Assembly: GCA_963555705.1 (NCBI GenBank)
Contig: OY743182.1
Coordinates: 54,812,592-54,876,591, forward strand
From: Ligustrum vulgare
Lineage: Eukaryota > Streptophyta > Magnoliopsida > Lamiales > Oleaceae
Direction: 5' to 3'
Length of the DNA: 64,000 bases
Shown: positions 10,074 through 20,096 of the stretch, piece after piece
Numbering within the stretch: position 1 is the first letter of the stretch
Layout: each line of letters starts with the position of its first letter
Notes under the pieces: generated by a model
Database searches by the model: none
Told to the model about the DNA's origin: nothing
The model's input: only the letters and a program-made list of their open reading frames with translations
Position numbers and translations under genes: made by a program

Positions 10074-11210
10074 ATGGATTATGATCCGGATTCGTTGTTC
10101 CAAACTAGATGTTATGTGGGACAAAAGGTGTGCAGTTTGGCAATTGATAGAGAGTGCTTCACTAATTTTGCTAATATCACCATGGTTGAAAAATTGGGAT
10201 TATCTCTCATACCGCACAGTAGACCTTATTGTGTGACGTGGATGAGGGAATTTGGAGAGTTCCATGTAACCAAGCAAGTCCTAGTGACTATCACCCGTGG
10301 AAAATATATTGATGACGTATTTTGTGATGTAGTGCCTTTAAGGTCTTGTCATATTTTATTGGGAAAATCATGGAGTCGTATGAGGGAAGCAATTTATTAT
10401 AAGAGTATGCACATATACAGGATTCTTACGAGAGGGAAAACATTCACACTGTATGGGTTAACACTCGAGGAAGCACTAGACGATTCGAGGAAGGTAAAAA
10501 AAGAGAGTGAGAGGAAAGTTGTAGTGGGATTGCAAGAGGAACCTCGAGATAGGGATGTTGAGAAGAAGGAGGGGAAGCTGAAACTAGAAATTGTTGATCA
10601 AATTCCAAAATTTAAGGTAGGAGATGTGGAATTGGGTAATAAAGAGGTGAATGAACAAGAAAATAAAATTGTGGAAGAAGTGACTGAGGATGAAGGTGTG
10701 GTTGAAAATAAAAATGTGGAAGAGGTAGTTGAGACTAAAAATGTAGAAGAAGTTGAAACTAAAAACTTAAAAGAGGTAATTGAGCTTGAAAATGTGGAGT
10801 TAGAAGAGGTGGATGAGCTTGAGAGAAAAGAAATAGAAGAGATTGAGCAAGAAGTTGCAACAAAGGAAGGAGGTGAAGAGAAAGACCTCGTTGTTAGGGA
10901 AGAGGATTTGGAGATGATATACCATGAGTACAAGGATCCCTATCTTGTACTTTGTGAAACTAACATTTCCCACCCTATTTTGCTTAATTCTTTCTTGCAG
11001 GTTGAATATACTTGGAGGTTTGAGTCACACCACATTTGGCCAAGGAAGTTCTTATTTCGACTCGTCCTTCCAATCCAAGTATTCGACTATTGGTTGATCC
11101 TATGTAATGGAGGCAAAATTTTTCCTTTTGATCCAGGCGGTGTGCTGAAACATCATGAACCAAGCTATGATTCGGGACGAATCATCTTGAAGAAAGGGAG
11201 AATGATTTGA
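10074..11210 (+). CDS. 378-aa retropepsin-like, acidic protein of the non-autonomous LTR element
   Basis: Residues about 8-100 match the retroviral-protease-like region of plant Ty3/gypsy polyproteins: VCSLAID at 19-25, the TMVEKLGL block at 36-43, VTKQVLV at 65-71, CDVVP and HILLG at 84-97. The catalytic loop is altered. Where active enzymes have Asp-Ser/Thr-Gly, this one reads Asp25-Arg-Glu, so proteolysis is unlikely. Residues about 140-290 are dominated by Glu, Lys and Val in short repeats such as VEE-V and TKN, and look like an acidic coiled or disordered linker. The last ~80 residues resemble the tail region of gypsy polyproteins (FPFDPGG). The stop codon lies inside the 3' LTR. The frame is fully open. 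Start choice is the first ATG; the leader is about 550 bases. Confidence 0.7.
   Translation: MDYDPDSLFQTRCYVGQKVCSLAIDRECFTNFANITMVEKLGLSLIPHSRPYCVTWMREFGEFHVTKQVLVTITRGKYIDDVFCDVVPLRSCHILLGKSWSRMREAIYYKSMHIYRILTRGKTFTLYGLTLEEALDDSRKVKKESERKVVVGLQEEPRDRDVEKKEGKLKLEIVDQIPKFKVGDVELGNKEVNEQENKIVEEVTEDEGVVENKNVEEVVETKNVEEVETKNLKEVIELENVELEEVDELERKEIEEIEQEVATKEGGEEKDLVVREEDLEMIYHEYKDPYLVLCETNISHPILLNSFLQVEYTWRFESHHIWPRKFLFRLVLPIQVFDYWLILCNGGKIFPFDPGGVLKHHEPSYDSGRIILKKGRMI
11190..11202 (+). promoter_or_regulatory. Polypurine tract
   Basis: GAAGAAAGGGAGAA directly abuts LTR2 at 11203, the expected position for plus-strand priming in reverse transcription. Confidence 0.75.
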
Positions 11211-11947
11211 TCCGGGATAGGAGCTCAGTGATCCGGGATAGGAGCTCAAAGGGGAAGTCAAGTCACGGACGACGCAACAACATTCGACATAGGGAAATGA
11301 ACAATTTCCATGTTGGAAGCTAGTCGAGACGACGAGTGGATCAACCTCATTCAAGCCGTCGAAGAAAATTATGGAATTTCAAAGTTTACGGCCGTAACAC
11401 CTATTCGTCACGGCCGTAACCATACCGCTGAAGGAAACAGAGAATTTGAAGAAATTGACTTACGGCCGTAACCTGCGTCTCACGGCCGTAATGGTTAAGC
11501 AGAAAACGTCTTACGGCCGTAAAGACGTTAGTCACGGCCGTAAATGAGTAATTGCGTGATTTTAGGAATTTTAATTATTTCCTTATTTTTAGTTATTTCT
11601 TTCCTAGTATAATTAAAACTCTTTAGTCAGGTTTTGACCCTATTTATAGGGATGTAATTTTCATTATTCATAGACAACTTTGATATTATAATTGAGAGGC
11701 TAATTTGCTTTCACAACCTTATTCTTCATTGAATAAAATTCGAACTTGCGAGTTATTCTTATTTGTTCAAATCTCGGTGAGAATTAATATTGCTTGTGAT
11801 CAAGAGGTCAATATATCCTTGTGATTGTATTGGTTGCTTGGTTCAATTAATTTTAATTGGATCCATAAATCGTGGTTCTTTGGCGTTCTTGGGTCGATTC
11901 AATATTTTGTGGGTTGTGTAGCTACAATTGCTACGTGGTTTGCATCA
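11203..11947 (+). repeat. 3' LTR of the young element
   Basis: 745 bases, the same length as the 5' LTR and about 99% identical by eye. Same 20-base duplicate and same six ACGGCCGT palindromes (11386 to about 11543). Provides the stop codon of the internal ORF at 11208-11210. Confidence 0.93.
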
Positions 11948-12046
11948 GAATGCAAACGCGATTTAAGGAGGTTCAATCAACCAACGTGATCTACGTCCCC
12001 CGTTACCGAGCTCTCCGTCACGAGCAAGGCCAAATCCACTATATTG

Positions 12047-12142
12047 GTAACTTACAACAAGGAGTACCAAATCCTTAAGTGACTTACAATAAGGAGCACT
12101 TATCCTTAGGTGACTTACAACAAGGAGCACATACCCTTAACC
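12047..12142. repeat. Three copies of a ~35-bp repeat
   Basis: Three successive copies of the pattern aacttacaacaaggagtac...cctta / gacttacaataaggagcac...ccttagg, part of the outer insert. No coding sense was found. Confidence 0.7.
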
Positions 12143-12840
12143 AACAATTGAGTTTTCATAAGGCTCTCGAAACCACAAGATATAATGAATTGAATTTACA
12201 ATTGAAATAACTCTCTTGACAAATGATATACTCAAATTAAGTACATAGAGAGTTAGACTAACACTTCAATAGATAGCAATGAATTAAGCTCGAGTGTTAG
12301 AGAAAAACTTTGATTCAAATGATAATGAAAAGTTCAATGCAATCAAACAAAGTTTTTCAAATAATCTCTTGTTAAAATATTGAATCAAATTAAGTACCAA
12401 GAGATGCCACACTTGAATAATTAACAATGAGTTAAGCTCAAAATTTTTAGGCAATGGAACTTTGATGAATCAAATGATAATGAAAAATGTAGCACAAATA
12501 ATCAAAGTTCCTTAATTGGAATTTCTCTCTTTTAAAAGATTAAAACAAGTTTAGAACAAAGAGAGACTTGCACTTCAATTCCAATATAGTGTGAAGATGT
12601 TGAAGAAGCTTAAACAATATAAAACCAAGAATCTTCACAAAACTTTCTTCCAAAAACTTTGATGATTTGATAAAACAAAGTTTATATCAATCAAAGTTTT
12701 ATAATAATAATAGATGAATATAAACCAAATAAGAACAATGAATTTTCACAAGAAAGTTTCTATAAAATCTTTTCTATGTTGTTCAAATTGAATGTAAAAG
12801 AGATGGTTATTTATAGATCAAGATATTCAAATTCAGCAAC

Positions 12841-12930
12841 TTTCGGTTGACCATTTCTGGAGTTTCGGTCGACCGAAACATGCATATAGCCGTTACACAT
12901 TTTCAACCGTGAACTTTCGGTTGACCGAAA
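12841..12930. repeat. TTTCGGTCGACCGAAA palindromes
   Basis: One perfect 16-base palindrome (12863-12878), one with a single change (12915-12930) and one half-decayed copy (12841-12853) in the outer insert. They may be protein-binding sites in an LTR or just an internal repeat. Confidence 0.8.
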
Positions 12931-13471
12931 ATAGATTTTTGAAAAAAATGAAAATGCTCGATTTTTAGGTTTCTAACTTGTTTTTCAAAGTGGTTTATCA
13001 TAGTATAATCATGATTTAAGATCAAATAACATTTGAAAGACAATCTTGACTTAGATAAAAAAATATTTTATGCAAGTGACGAATTTTCAAGTAAGTTTCT
13101 TGATGCATAAAAAATCATTTTCGAGCTCGTTGAATTTCATCGCTAAAGATTGAGAGTATTATACCTTTACATAAGTAAAATAAATACTTGAACTTGAACT
13201 ATAATCTTCTATGCTTGAATTCTTGATCTTCATGTCATGCTTTTCAACTTCAATTTTGATCTTGAATATTTTCAATTCTTTCATGATCTTATTTGCGTCT
13301 CATGTGCTTGATCACATAGTTTTGAGTTATATCTTTGAGAGACGATTTGAACATAGAGTGATTTGAATATTTATCATTACATGAAACACTTGAAGCACAC
13401 TTGTTAATAACACAATATATTCTTGTTTGTTATGATCAGAACAATAAGGTTAAGTTAACCATATGTTAACA

Positions 13472-13698
13472 GTTGGCACAATCATCCTAATTTTTCTTTG
13501 GAAGATCACTCAAATGGACACATTGCGCCCCAATTCAACACAGAGGAAAGAGCCTACACTGGAAGAAATGATTGGTAAGTTCGTAGAGAAGACAAAACAG
13601 TTCATGGTTAAAACAGATCAGTTTATGGGAAAAATGAAACCACAATTCAAAATCAGTAGGCATCAATAAAAAATCTAGAGCACCAAGTGGGGCAGATA
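13472..13698 (+). pseudogene. Athila-like gag, continuation between two insertions
   Basis: After the insert at 8512-13471 the gag resumes with a W-HNHPNF block, matching the WRNHPNF motif of the copy at about 61100. It ends with the LEHQVGQI motif at the junction with the solo LTR at 13699. Several stops are present. The two halves of the reading abut exactly if the insert and one target duplication are removed. Confidence 0.75.
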
Positions 13699-15947
13699 TG
13701 TGGCGCACGACCAATTTCTCTTTTATGATTAGACTCGGAGGTCAACACGTGGTGCACGGTAATTTGTGGAAATTCTTTTCATAAGTCAGTGACGTAAACG
13801 ACGTCGCTTGACTAAGATTTCAAAATCACTTTACTTTAAAATAAAATCCATGCATTTAAAAAAGTAATGATAAAACATTTAATATAAAATTTTGACTTTA
13901 AAATATTTTAGATAAATGCTAACCATAATAAAATAGCGAGTTTGGAAGTTCAAACACAAGACCTTATTCAGTGAGTCCACAATTCACAGGTCATCACCTA
14001 GCACAGCACTAACTGTCTCGTCGTTTAAAGATCCGCGTCAATCCATTTTTCTTTTCTATTACTTGAAATATTAAATATCGTGGAATGAGCATACACTTAC
14101 CCAATGGGTAAAGTATGGTGCACATGTACTATTGTATGTAGACAAGCCAACCTCACATATTCAAGATTCATGCAAACTTTACTTATTAAACCAATTGCTT
14201 CAAGTTCAAGTCGAGTTCTATATTCACGTCTAGCCATATATCCAAATCAATTCCAGTCCCAAAGTCAAGTTTAAGTCAAGTTAATTTAGATTATACGTAT
14301 TTCAAGTTATATTCATTTAAGATCACGTAATCAAATACAAGTCTAGCCAAACCAAGTTAAGTCGAGACAAGTTTATATGTTCAGGAGTTAGATGTAGACA
14401 AGTTAATCTTACATATTCAAGATCAAGATAATATTCAACTGGCGTCAAATTCATATAATCATGTACTATATCTTTTCGCAAGTAGATGGCATATATTATC
14501 TACTTCAATAAATAAAACATCACATAAGTAAGAACAAGAAACAATACTGTTAATGTATCATGTATCGATACATGATGAGCATAACCTTTTTATGAATTCA
14601 ACGTATTGATACTCAATATTTGATATTACTTATTTACATCCAGAATTGTTTATCAATTTTAGGATTATGTCAATATGAACCATAATAACTCAAGTAATAA
14701 AATCCTCGATTATATTTGCAAAAATGATATTCACAACGATATATATGGATTTCATAACGAGATCATGGTGATATCAAGATAATAATAAGATCACAATAAT
14801 ATCACGAAAAAATTAATGACATCATAAATATTATATGGAATTATAACGAGATCACGTAATCAAGTAGACAAACAAACATATTCCACTCACTTCAGTTCAG
14901 AAGTGTCTAAAACGAGGTTCTGTACTTTTTGCTTATTGATATATCGATACTTCATGAACATGTATCGATGCATGCAGTCAGTGCAGTACTGTCAATTGGG
15001 TTTCTGGGATTTTCATCACGGTTTAATTCTATTTGGTCGAGCGGAATCTCATTTAGGATATCAAGAACATGTTATTACATTAACAAGTCTTGATCCTAAC
15101 AACTTTCCAAACATGATTCTATTCTATAATTTTCTTAGAGGAAGAACCATTATTTGTTTATGGTTCTTGGCTCTAGTTTTTGGTGTGAAGAATTAAGTTC
15201 ACCAGCTGGCTATTTATATTGAAAAATCATTCCACAGAATTGAATTAAAGTCTTGCACACAAAATATGCTTACCTTATTTTATCATTAATTGAGTCGGTT
15301 GTATATAGGTGTCAAATGATAAGCAGGAGCAGGATTTAAACAAGTAGGAGGTGTCTCTTTTAGATTAGATGACTAACAAATGCTAAAAGTTATAGTCATG
15401 CCACCTCGTGGCCTAAATCCTTTCCAAAATTCAGTTTCGAAGGTCAGTGTTTGAGCCAAGACTCAAGGTATCAAACGAAGTTGAAATCTTGGTTTCTTGT
15501 TACCATTTCAAAGTAATCACGGAGAACTTAATGTCCAATTACGACGCAAGAAACGGATAACTGAGGAGAAAGTTATGGCCTTCCGAAGTTGGTCACTTAA
15601 AACTGTTTTCGATTTAACCGTTTTTACCGTCTTAATTTTAAAAATTCACTGAGAGCTATCCATTGGTCGAAATGATAAACAATATTCATATTCTCAAAGT
15701 ACTCGAGAACTTGGTCGTACATATCTGACATGTAATCAAATGAGGTTGGGAGTACTAGAAAAAGTCTCGAGTAAAGGGACACTTAAATATGTTTTTTACG
15801 TAACTTTTCTTTATTTAATATTTCCACTTCTCTTTCGTTAAAACAGGTTTTATTTCTTTACATTCCAAAATTATTACATAAATTATAAAATTCTTTTATT
15901 ATGTCATAAGAGACAATAAATGACGTCAAAGTTTTCAGATCGTTATT
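13699..15947 (-). mobile_element. Solo-LTR-like insert, copy A (2.25 kb)
   Basis: Flanked by AGATA (13694-13698) and AAATA (15948-15952), a 5-base duplication with one mismatch, inserted between gag codons for QI and AQL. The same sequence recurs at 34845 (copy B) and 41032 (copy C, perfect duplication). Read on the minus strand it begins TGTAATGATC-like and ends ...CACA, the polarity of an LTR, and the TATAAATA box seen in copies B and C reads on that strand. No internal retroelement genes are present. Copy A is about 1.1 kb shorter than copy C. Confidence 0.7.
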
Positions 15948-16884
15948 AAATAGCACAGCTTATCACAAATAGAGCCTCAGGTACATTACCTGCAAACACT
16001 GAGGTAAATCCAAGGGAAAAACATATGGCTATCAATGTAGTGCATAATAAAATAAATGCAATCACTACGAGTAGTGGTGTGCGACTTCCTGAAATTCTAG
16101 TAAAAAAATCCATCTGGAGTTCCTGACAAGGTTGTGGAGGTTGGAGAAAAAAGGGCAGAAAGGGAAGATGACCATGAGGTGAAATCAACAATTAAGCCAC
16201 ATGAGTCCCCTATCCCATTTCCACAAAGGCTGAAGAAGACAAGAGAAAACAAACAGTTCAACAAATTTGTTAACATGCTTAGAAAACTGCATAAAAATAT
16301 CCCGTTCTTGGAAGTCATCACACAAATTCCAAGTTATGTCAAGCTTCTTAAGAAAACGATGTCTAGCAAGAAGAAGCTTGAAGAACTTGAGGCGGTTAAT
16401 TTGAGCGAGGAGTGTAACGCAATCTTACAAAATAAGCTTCACCTGTTCTCAAAGACCCATGGAGCTTTTCTACACGTTGCATTATTGGAGACTTACAATT
16501 CAACAAGGTAATTTGTGCCATCGGGGCAAATATAAATCTATTGCCCCTATCTTTGTGCAAGAAATTGGGATTTGGTGAACCAAAGGAAAGCAATATCAGA
16601 TTGCAACTGGCTGATCGATCAATCTGTCACCCATATGGAGCTGTGAAAGATGTGTTGGTGAAAGTTCACAAATTCATATTCCTCGCTGACTTTGTCATTT
16701 TAGACACGGAGGAAGATGAAAATATTCCTTTGATACTTGGTCGACCATTCCTAGTGACAAGAGCACTAATTGATGTAGAAAAAGGATATGTAGTGTTGCT
16801 GACTAAAAATAAGGAGGTGACTTTCACAATGAGGCAATTTAATGCCCATGAACCACAGATAAAGAGGCTTTACCATCCATTCTA
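15948..16884 (+). pseudogene. Athila-like gag C-terminus and protease
   Basis: Continues the split gag: AQLITNRASG, then FPQRLKK, FNKFVNMLRKLHKNIPFLEVITQIPSY, then the protease at about 16500-16800. The protease catalytic Asp of the D-L-G-A motif is Ala here (codon 16517-16519, reading A-I-G-A). The flap-side LILGRPFL motif (about 16732) is kept. A stop after STR at 16511 interrupts the reading. No reverse transcriptase, RNase H or integrase follows; the sequence goes directly to the 3' non-coding part, so pol was deleted or was never carried by this subfamily. Confidence 0.8.
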
Positions 16885-18060
16885 AAACCACCTTGAAAAG
16901 TTTGCTAAAAAGTCTAGCTCTAGACTTTAAATGAATCACTTGTTGGGAGGCAACCCAACGTTTCAAACCTTTTTTTTTTTTTTTTTTAGTTATTTATTTG
17001 CTTTATAATTGTTTAGCCGCTTGACATTGCATTTTAGGATTACTAGTATATTTATATTTAGAATGCATGCATTGAGTTGTTATGTGTTTTAAGTAATTCC
17101 AGTATACCATTTTGCATGTTTGAGAATTAGTTGTTTTTAGTTTTCATTGCATTCCTAGTTGTTTTAATGCTTTACATTGCATTTTAGGATCATTAACATG
17201 CTTAGAATTCACATTTTGACATGTTAGTTGCATTGAAAACTTCTTTGCACCTATTTTTGCATGTTTTAGCATTTTATGATTTACTTGCATTTCTATTTGT
17301 TTTGTTGCTTTTCATCACAATTTTCAACATGATCACCTAGCTTAGGACATGTGCATATAGTTTAGAAGTTGGTTGCATGCATTTGAAGGCATTTAAGGGG
17401 TCGAAAATGTGGTAAAAAAATATCAAAAATGGAAAAATCTGAGTTCAATGCCAAAGTGAACAAAGCGATCGCACAATTGTACAACCGCTTGGTCGCGCAA
17501 TAGTAATCTAGGCAGTTTTCCCAAATTATTAATGCACACGGTTTTCACATTTTTTACCACTTTGTTTTTCTTTCCCCAAATCACCCAACATTGAGTCCCC
17601 AACTATTCCCCTATGTTGACACATCATTTTAACTTCATTTCATGTATTGCATCACATTCAAAACATTCAAAAGTTATGGATTTCTTCACAACTTTACAAA
17701 ATCATGCATAATTTTGATGTTCTTCATACTTTTATGTGATTTGTGAATTGTGGATTAATTGAGATGGGTTTAGGTTAGAATTTTGAGCTTATTGGTCTAC
17801 TTTCTTGTAGTCTGAAGAATAAATCTAGGGTTTTGTTCGGTTCTTGATGAGGTTTGTTCAAATCTGGCTTCTGTGAGGGTTTGTACTTTGTTTTTTGTGA
17901 ATATTTGTTTGTACTTTGTTCTTTATGGTTATTGCTATAATTTTGCTGCGTTTGTTGCACTTTTTGAACCCCAAGAAAACGTAAAAATAATTTTACAGAT
18001 TTTATTTGTTAAACTTAAGTGAAGGCAAAAAGCAGTCATTCTACTTTTCATTTAATTGAT
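16885..18060 (+). mobile_element. Athila-like 3' non-coding region
   Basis: Contains GTTGGGAGGCAACCCAAC (16942-16959), a short palindrome often found downstream of pol in Athila elements, followed by a T tract of about 20 bases. No env-like ORF is visible. It includes 'gcgatcgcac' and 'ggtcgcgcaata' strings like those in the 5' LTR. No 3' LTR is recognised, so the boundary near 18060 is a guess. Confidence 0.5.
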
Positions 18061-18085
18061 AACAAAGTAAATTTCTCTCCCCCTA

Positions 18086-18660
18086 GTTGATTCAGATGTT
18101 TGGGACATATATCAATTTCTACTCTTAACGAAATGAGGTGGTTTGTAACCTTTGTTGATGATTGCACTAGAATGACGTGAGTTTACCAATTGAAACACAA
18201 GAGTGATGTGAGTACCGTTTTTCGATTTTTTCATCAAATGATGACTTCCCATTACGATGTTCCAATAAAAAAATTTCCTTCTAATAATTGGGAAACACTA
18301 AACATGAATTTATAGAGTTCATACACTCAATATGGGAAACACTCTAAACATGAATTTATAGAGTTCATACACTCAATATGTATTACTCATCAAACTTCAT
18401 GTCCTTATTCTCCACAACAAAATGAGTGAAAAATAGATACTTATTGAGGATTACATGATAGGGTTACATGATCTCTTTTGTTTTGGGGACATGTGCCTTT
18501 TTATTCATGGGATGAGACATTGATTTTAGCAGTCTACTTGATAAATCTTACATCATTCGATCCCAAATGATGTTCTTTATACAGATTTCATAACAGGTCA
18601 AAACTAAATTTGAATCTTTAGGCCTTGATGTTATTCTGCAATTCTAAGGCCTATTTTTTC
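18086..18660 (+). pseudogene. Ty1/Copia integrase fragment
   Basis: Translation in shifting frames gives HSDVW-like, ISTLNEMRWFVTFVDDCTRMTWVY, KSDVSTVF and then HQTSCPYSPQQNE, a characteristic catalytic-core series of Copia integrase (zinc-finger end to DDE core). Several stops (for example after QQNE) and a 44-46-base tandem duplication at 18290-18379 make it non-functional. Neither LTR is visible nearby. Confidence 0.75.
18290..18379. repeat. ~45-bp tandem duplication in Copia relic
   Basis: Two copies (18290-18333, 18334-18379), each from gggaaacact to cactcaatat. They disrupt the integrase reading frame. Confidence 0.9.
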
Positions 18661-19493
18661 AAACTTATATTTTCCAGTGGATGTGTTTGATCTCCTTAAA
18701 AAAACATGGAAAAAGAAAAACATTTCCCATCATATTATCCACTGTGGGTGTTTAATTGATTTTATATTTCATGAAAAAGTTCGAAGACACAAATTTTTTA
18801 TACATATTTTGGTTAATTCCATGAAAAATATTTATTAGGGGGAATGTGATCATTGATTTTTCACCTTACATGAAATTAATTTTTTTTTTCCATCCTTTCA
18901 ACCAATCACATCCCAACATTCTCCAAAACAAATTAATACATGTATAGAATAAATACCTAGTAATCGTGATTTGGAGAGTAAGGTGTTTACCTTGAAATTG
19001 CAATAATCACAAATGCAAGAGAAACTGGTTGATATTTAGAGCTAGCAAGGGGTGTAGTTGAAGCCGCCACTAAAATATCGAAATAACTAGTTGATGGAGC
19101 TATAAGCACTCATTGAGTCATTGACAACCATTTTTAGAAACTCATTTTCTTACGGTAATCATTTTCAACCACATTCACACTAAAATATTCTACACGTCAA
19201 TCCGAAAACTTTCTTACTTTTAACTACATTTTCCTAAAAATCACTACTCAAAAATTATTATTTTTTTCGAAATAATGGTTATCAAACAAGTGCTTAGATA
19301 TATTTTTTTTATACATAATAAATATAATAAGCAATACTTGAAAATTGGAGTAGAAATAGCACTACTTGGCACTAAGCAGGATTTAGTTCGTAAAGTTTAG
19401 GTCCAAATAAACAAACAAACAAGATTGTACATACTTGAAAAGCATGGTCATCATAAGGTACAAACGCAGCAGGATCCATGATCCTTACACAGG
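18661..19493. other. Non-coding stretch between Copia relic and TFB5
   Basis: No gene seen. About 19190-19305 looks like a decayed MITE (see the family entry at 21041). The last ~100 bases are probably the 3' untranslated region of TFB5, since that gene ends at 19494 on the minus strand. No poly(A) signal could be fixed with confidence. Confidence 0.5.
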
Positions 19494-20076
19494 TTAAGAA
19501 GGCTTCTCGTATGTATTTTGCTCTCTGAAAGATGCAATGGCGCTTCGTATTGTCCCAGCCATGTCTGGTCGCACAAAAAGATGAGTGTTATCCAATACTT
19601 GTAAGATGAACTTCTGTGATTGAGGCAGTGCGGCATCCATGTTGATGATGAATTGTGCCATGGGTATGTCGCTGTATAAGAAAGATAAAGCAAATCCTAT
19701 TAGATGATGGCCACTGACAGAAAGCACGTCACGAGTGAATGCTTCATGATATCATGAATTTCAAACATTGCACTCACATTTCAAACAACTGGAAGTAAAT
19801 GGCAAAATTTAGTAAAATCCTTGGGTTAGTAAACAGCAGATGCATCTGAGTCGAGGATCATTTTGGAAATGACGCCTCAATATATGTATTCCCAATAGAA
19901 AGAATGAAAGGAGTTTTGTGGGAGTCGTTTTTTTTGTTTCTTTTTTCTTGTAGAGGTAGGGGTCGCACAAAATGAAAATCAAATGCCACAAAAGTTGGAA
20001 ATTAACACAATACAGAACTCCGTCACCAATTAGTAATTTACCATGAAATGTACAATCCTTTGATGGCATTCACCAT
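19494..20076 (-). CDS. TFB5: TFIIH subunit TFB5 (TTDA/GTF2H5 homologue)
   Basis: Two coding exons on the minus strand: 20042-20076 and 19494-19671, joined across a 370-base GT-AG intron (donor after TG of a Cys codon, acceptor TACAG). The product is 70 residues, the usual size of this family. Diagnostic stretches are MVNAIKG at the N-terminus, the CDIPMAQFI junction, KFILQVLDNTHLFV in the middle, and FREQNTYEKP at the end. TFB5/TTDA is the smallest subunit of the core of general transcription and DNA-repair factor TFIIH; it binds p52 (TFB2), stabilises the complex and promotes opening of damaged DNA in nucleotide excision repair. No stops or frameshifts are present. A splice acceptor lies 20 bases upstream of the ATG, so the 5' untranslated region is itself spliced. 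It is the only clearly intact host gene here. Confidence 0.93.
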
Positions 20077-20096
20077 GATGTGTTGTTATCCTTAAG
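20077..20096 (-). other. TFB5 5' UTR piece with upstream splice acceptor
   Basis: On the minus strand, a pyrimidine-rich TTTTTCTCTGTTGCAG ends at 20097 and is followed by CTTAAGGATAACAACACATC and the ATG. This is a strong 3' splice site, implying an intron in the 5' leader. A candidate upstream leader exon is 20769-20806 (acceptor TGTGTTGCAG, donor GTAGCA), but that pairing is only a guess. Confidence 0.55.

Larger units (their letters stand above)
8778..11947 (+). mobile_element. Young non-autonomous LTR retrotransposon (3.17 kb)
   Basis: Two 745-base direct repeats (8778-9522, 11203-11947) start TGAT and end CATCA and are flanked by a perfect GAATG target duplication (8773-8777, 11948-11952). 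I count about nine differences between the LTRs, so the insertion is recent relative to everything around it. A tRNA-iMet primer site follows LTR1 and a purine tract precedes LTR2. The 1680-base interior lacks capsid, reverse transcriptase, RNase H and integrase. It holds only one ORF of 378 codons. Mobilisation must have used enzymes from another element. Confidence 0.93.
8512..13471. mobile_element. Insert in gag with TGTTA...TAACA ends (probable solo LTR), itself carrying a nested LTR element
   Basis: The insert splits the gag codons for NPG and the following W. Its ends are TGTTAGCCC and ATGTTAACA, flanked by GTTAG (8507-8511) and GTTGG (13472-13476), a 5-base target duplication with one mismatch. 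Without the nested element at 8778-11947 it is about 1.79 kb and non-coding. TG...CA ends plus a 5-base duplication fit a solo LTR. Imperfect complementarity of the outer ~25 bases leaves a terminal-inverted-repeat element as the alternative. It contains an 11-base G run at about 8540, a 35-base repeat and TTTCGGTCGACCGAAA palindromes. Confidence 0.65.

Noticed and set aside
10598..10933. Serine-rich ORF on the minus strand
   Set aside because: It is the antisense of the Glu-rich linker in the 378-codon ORF.
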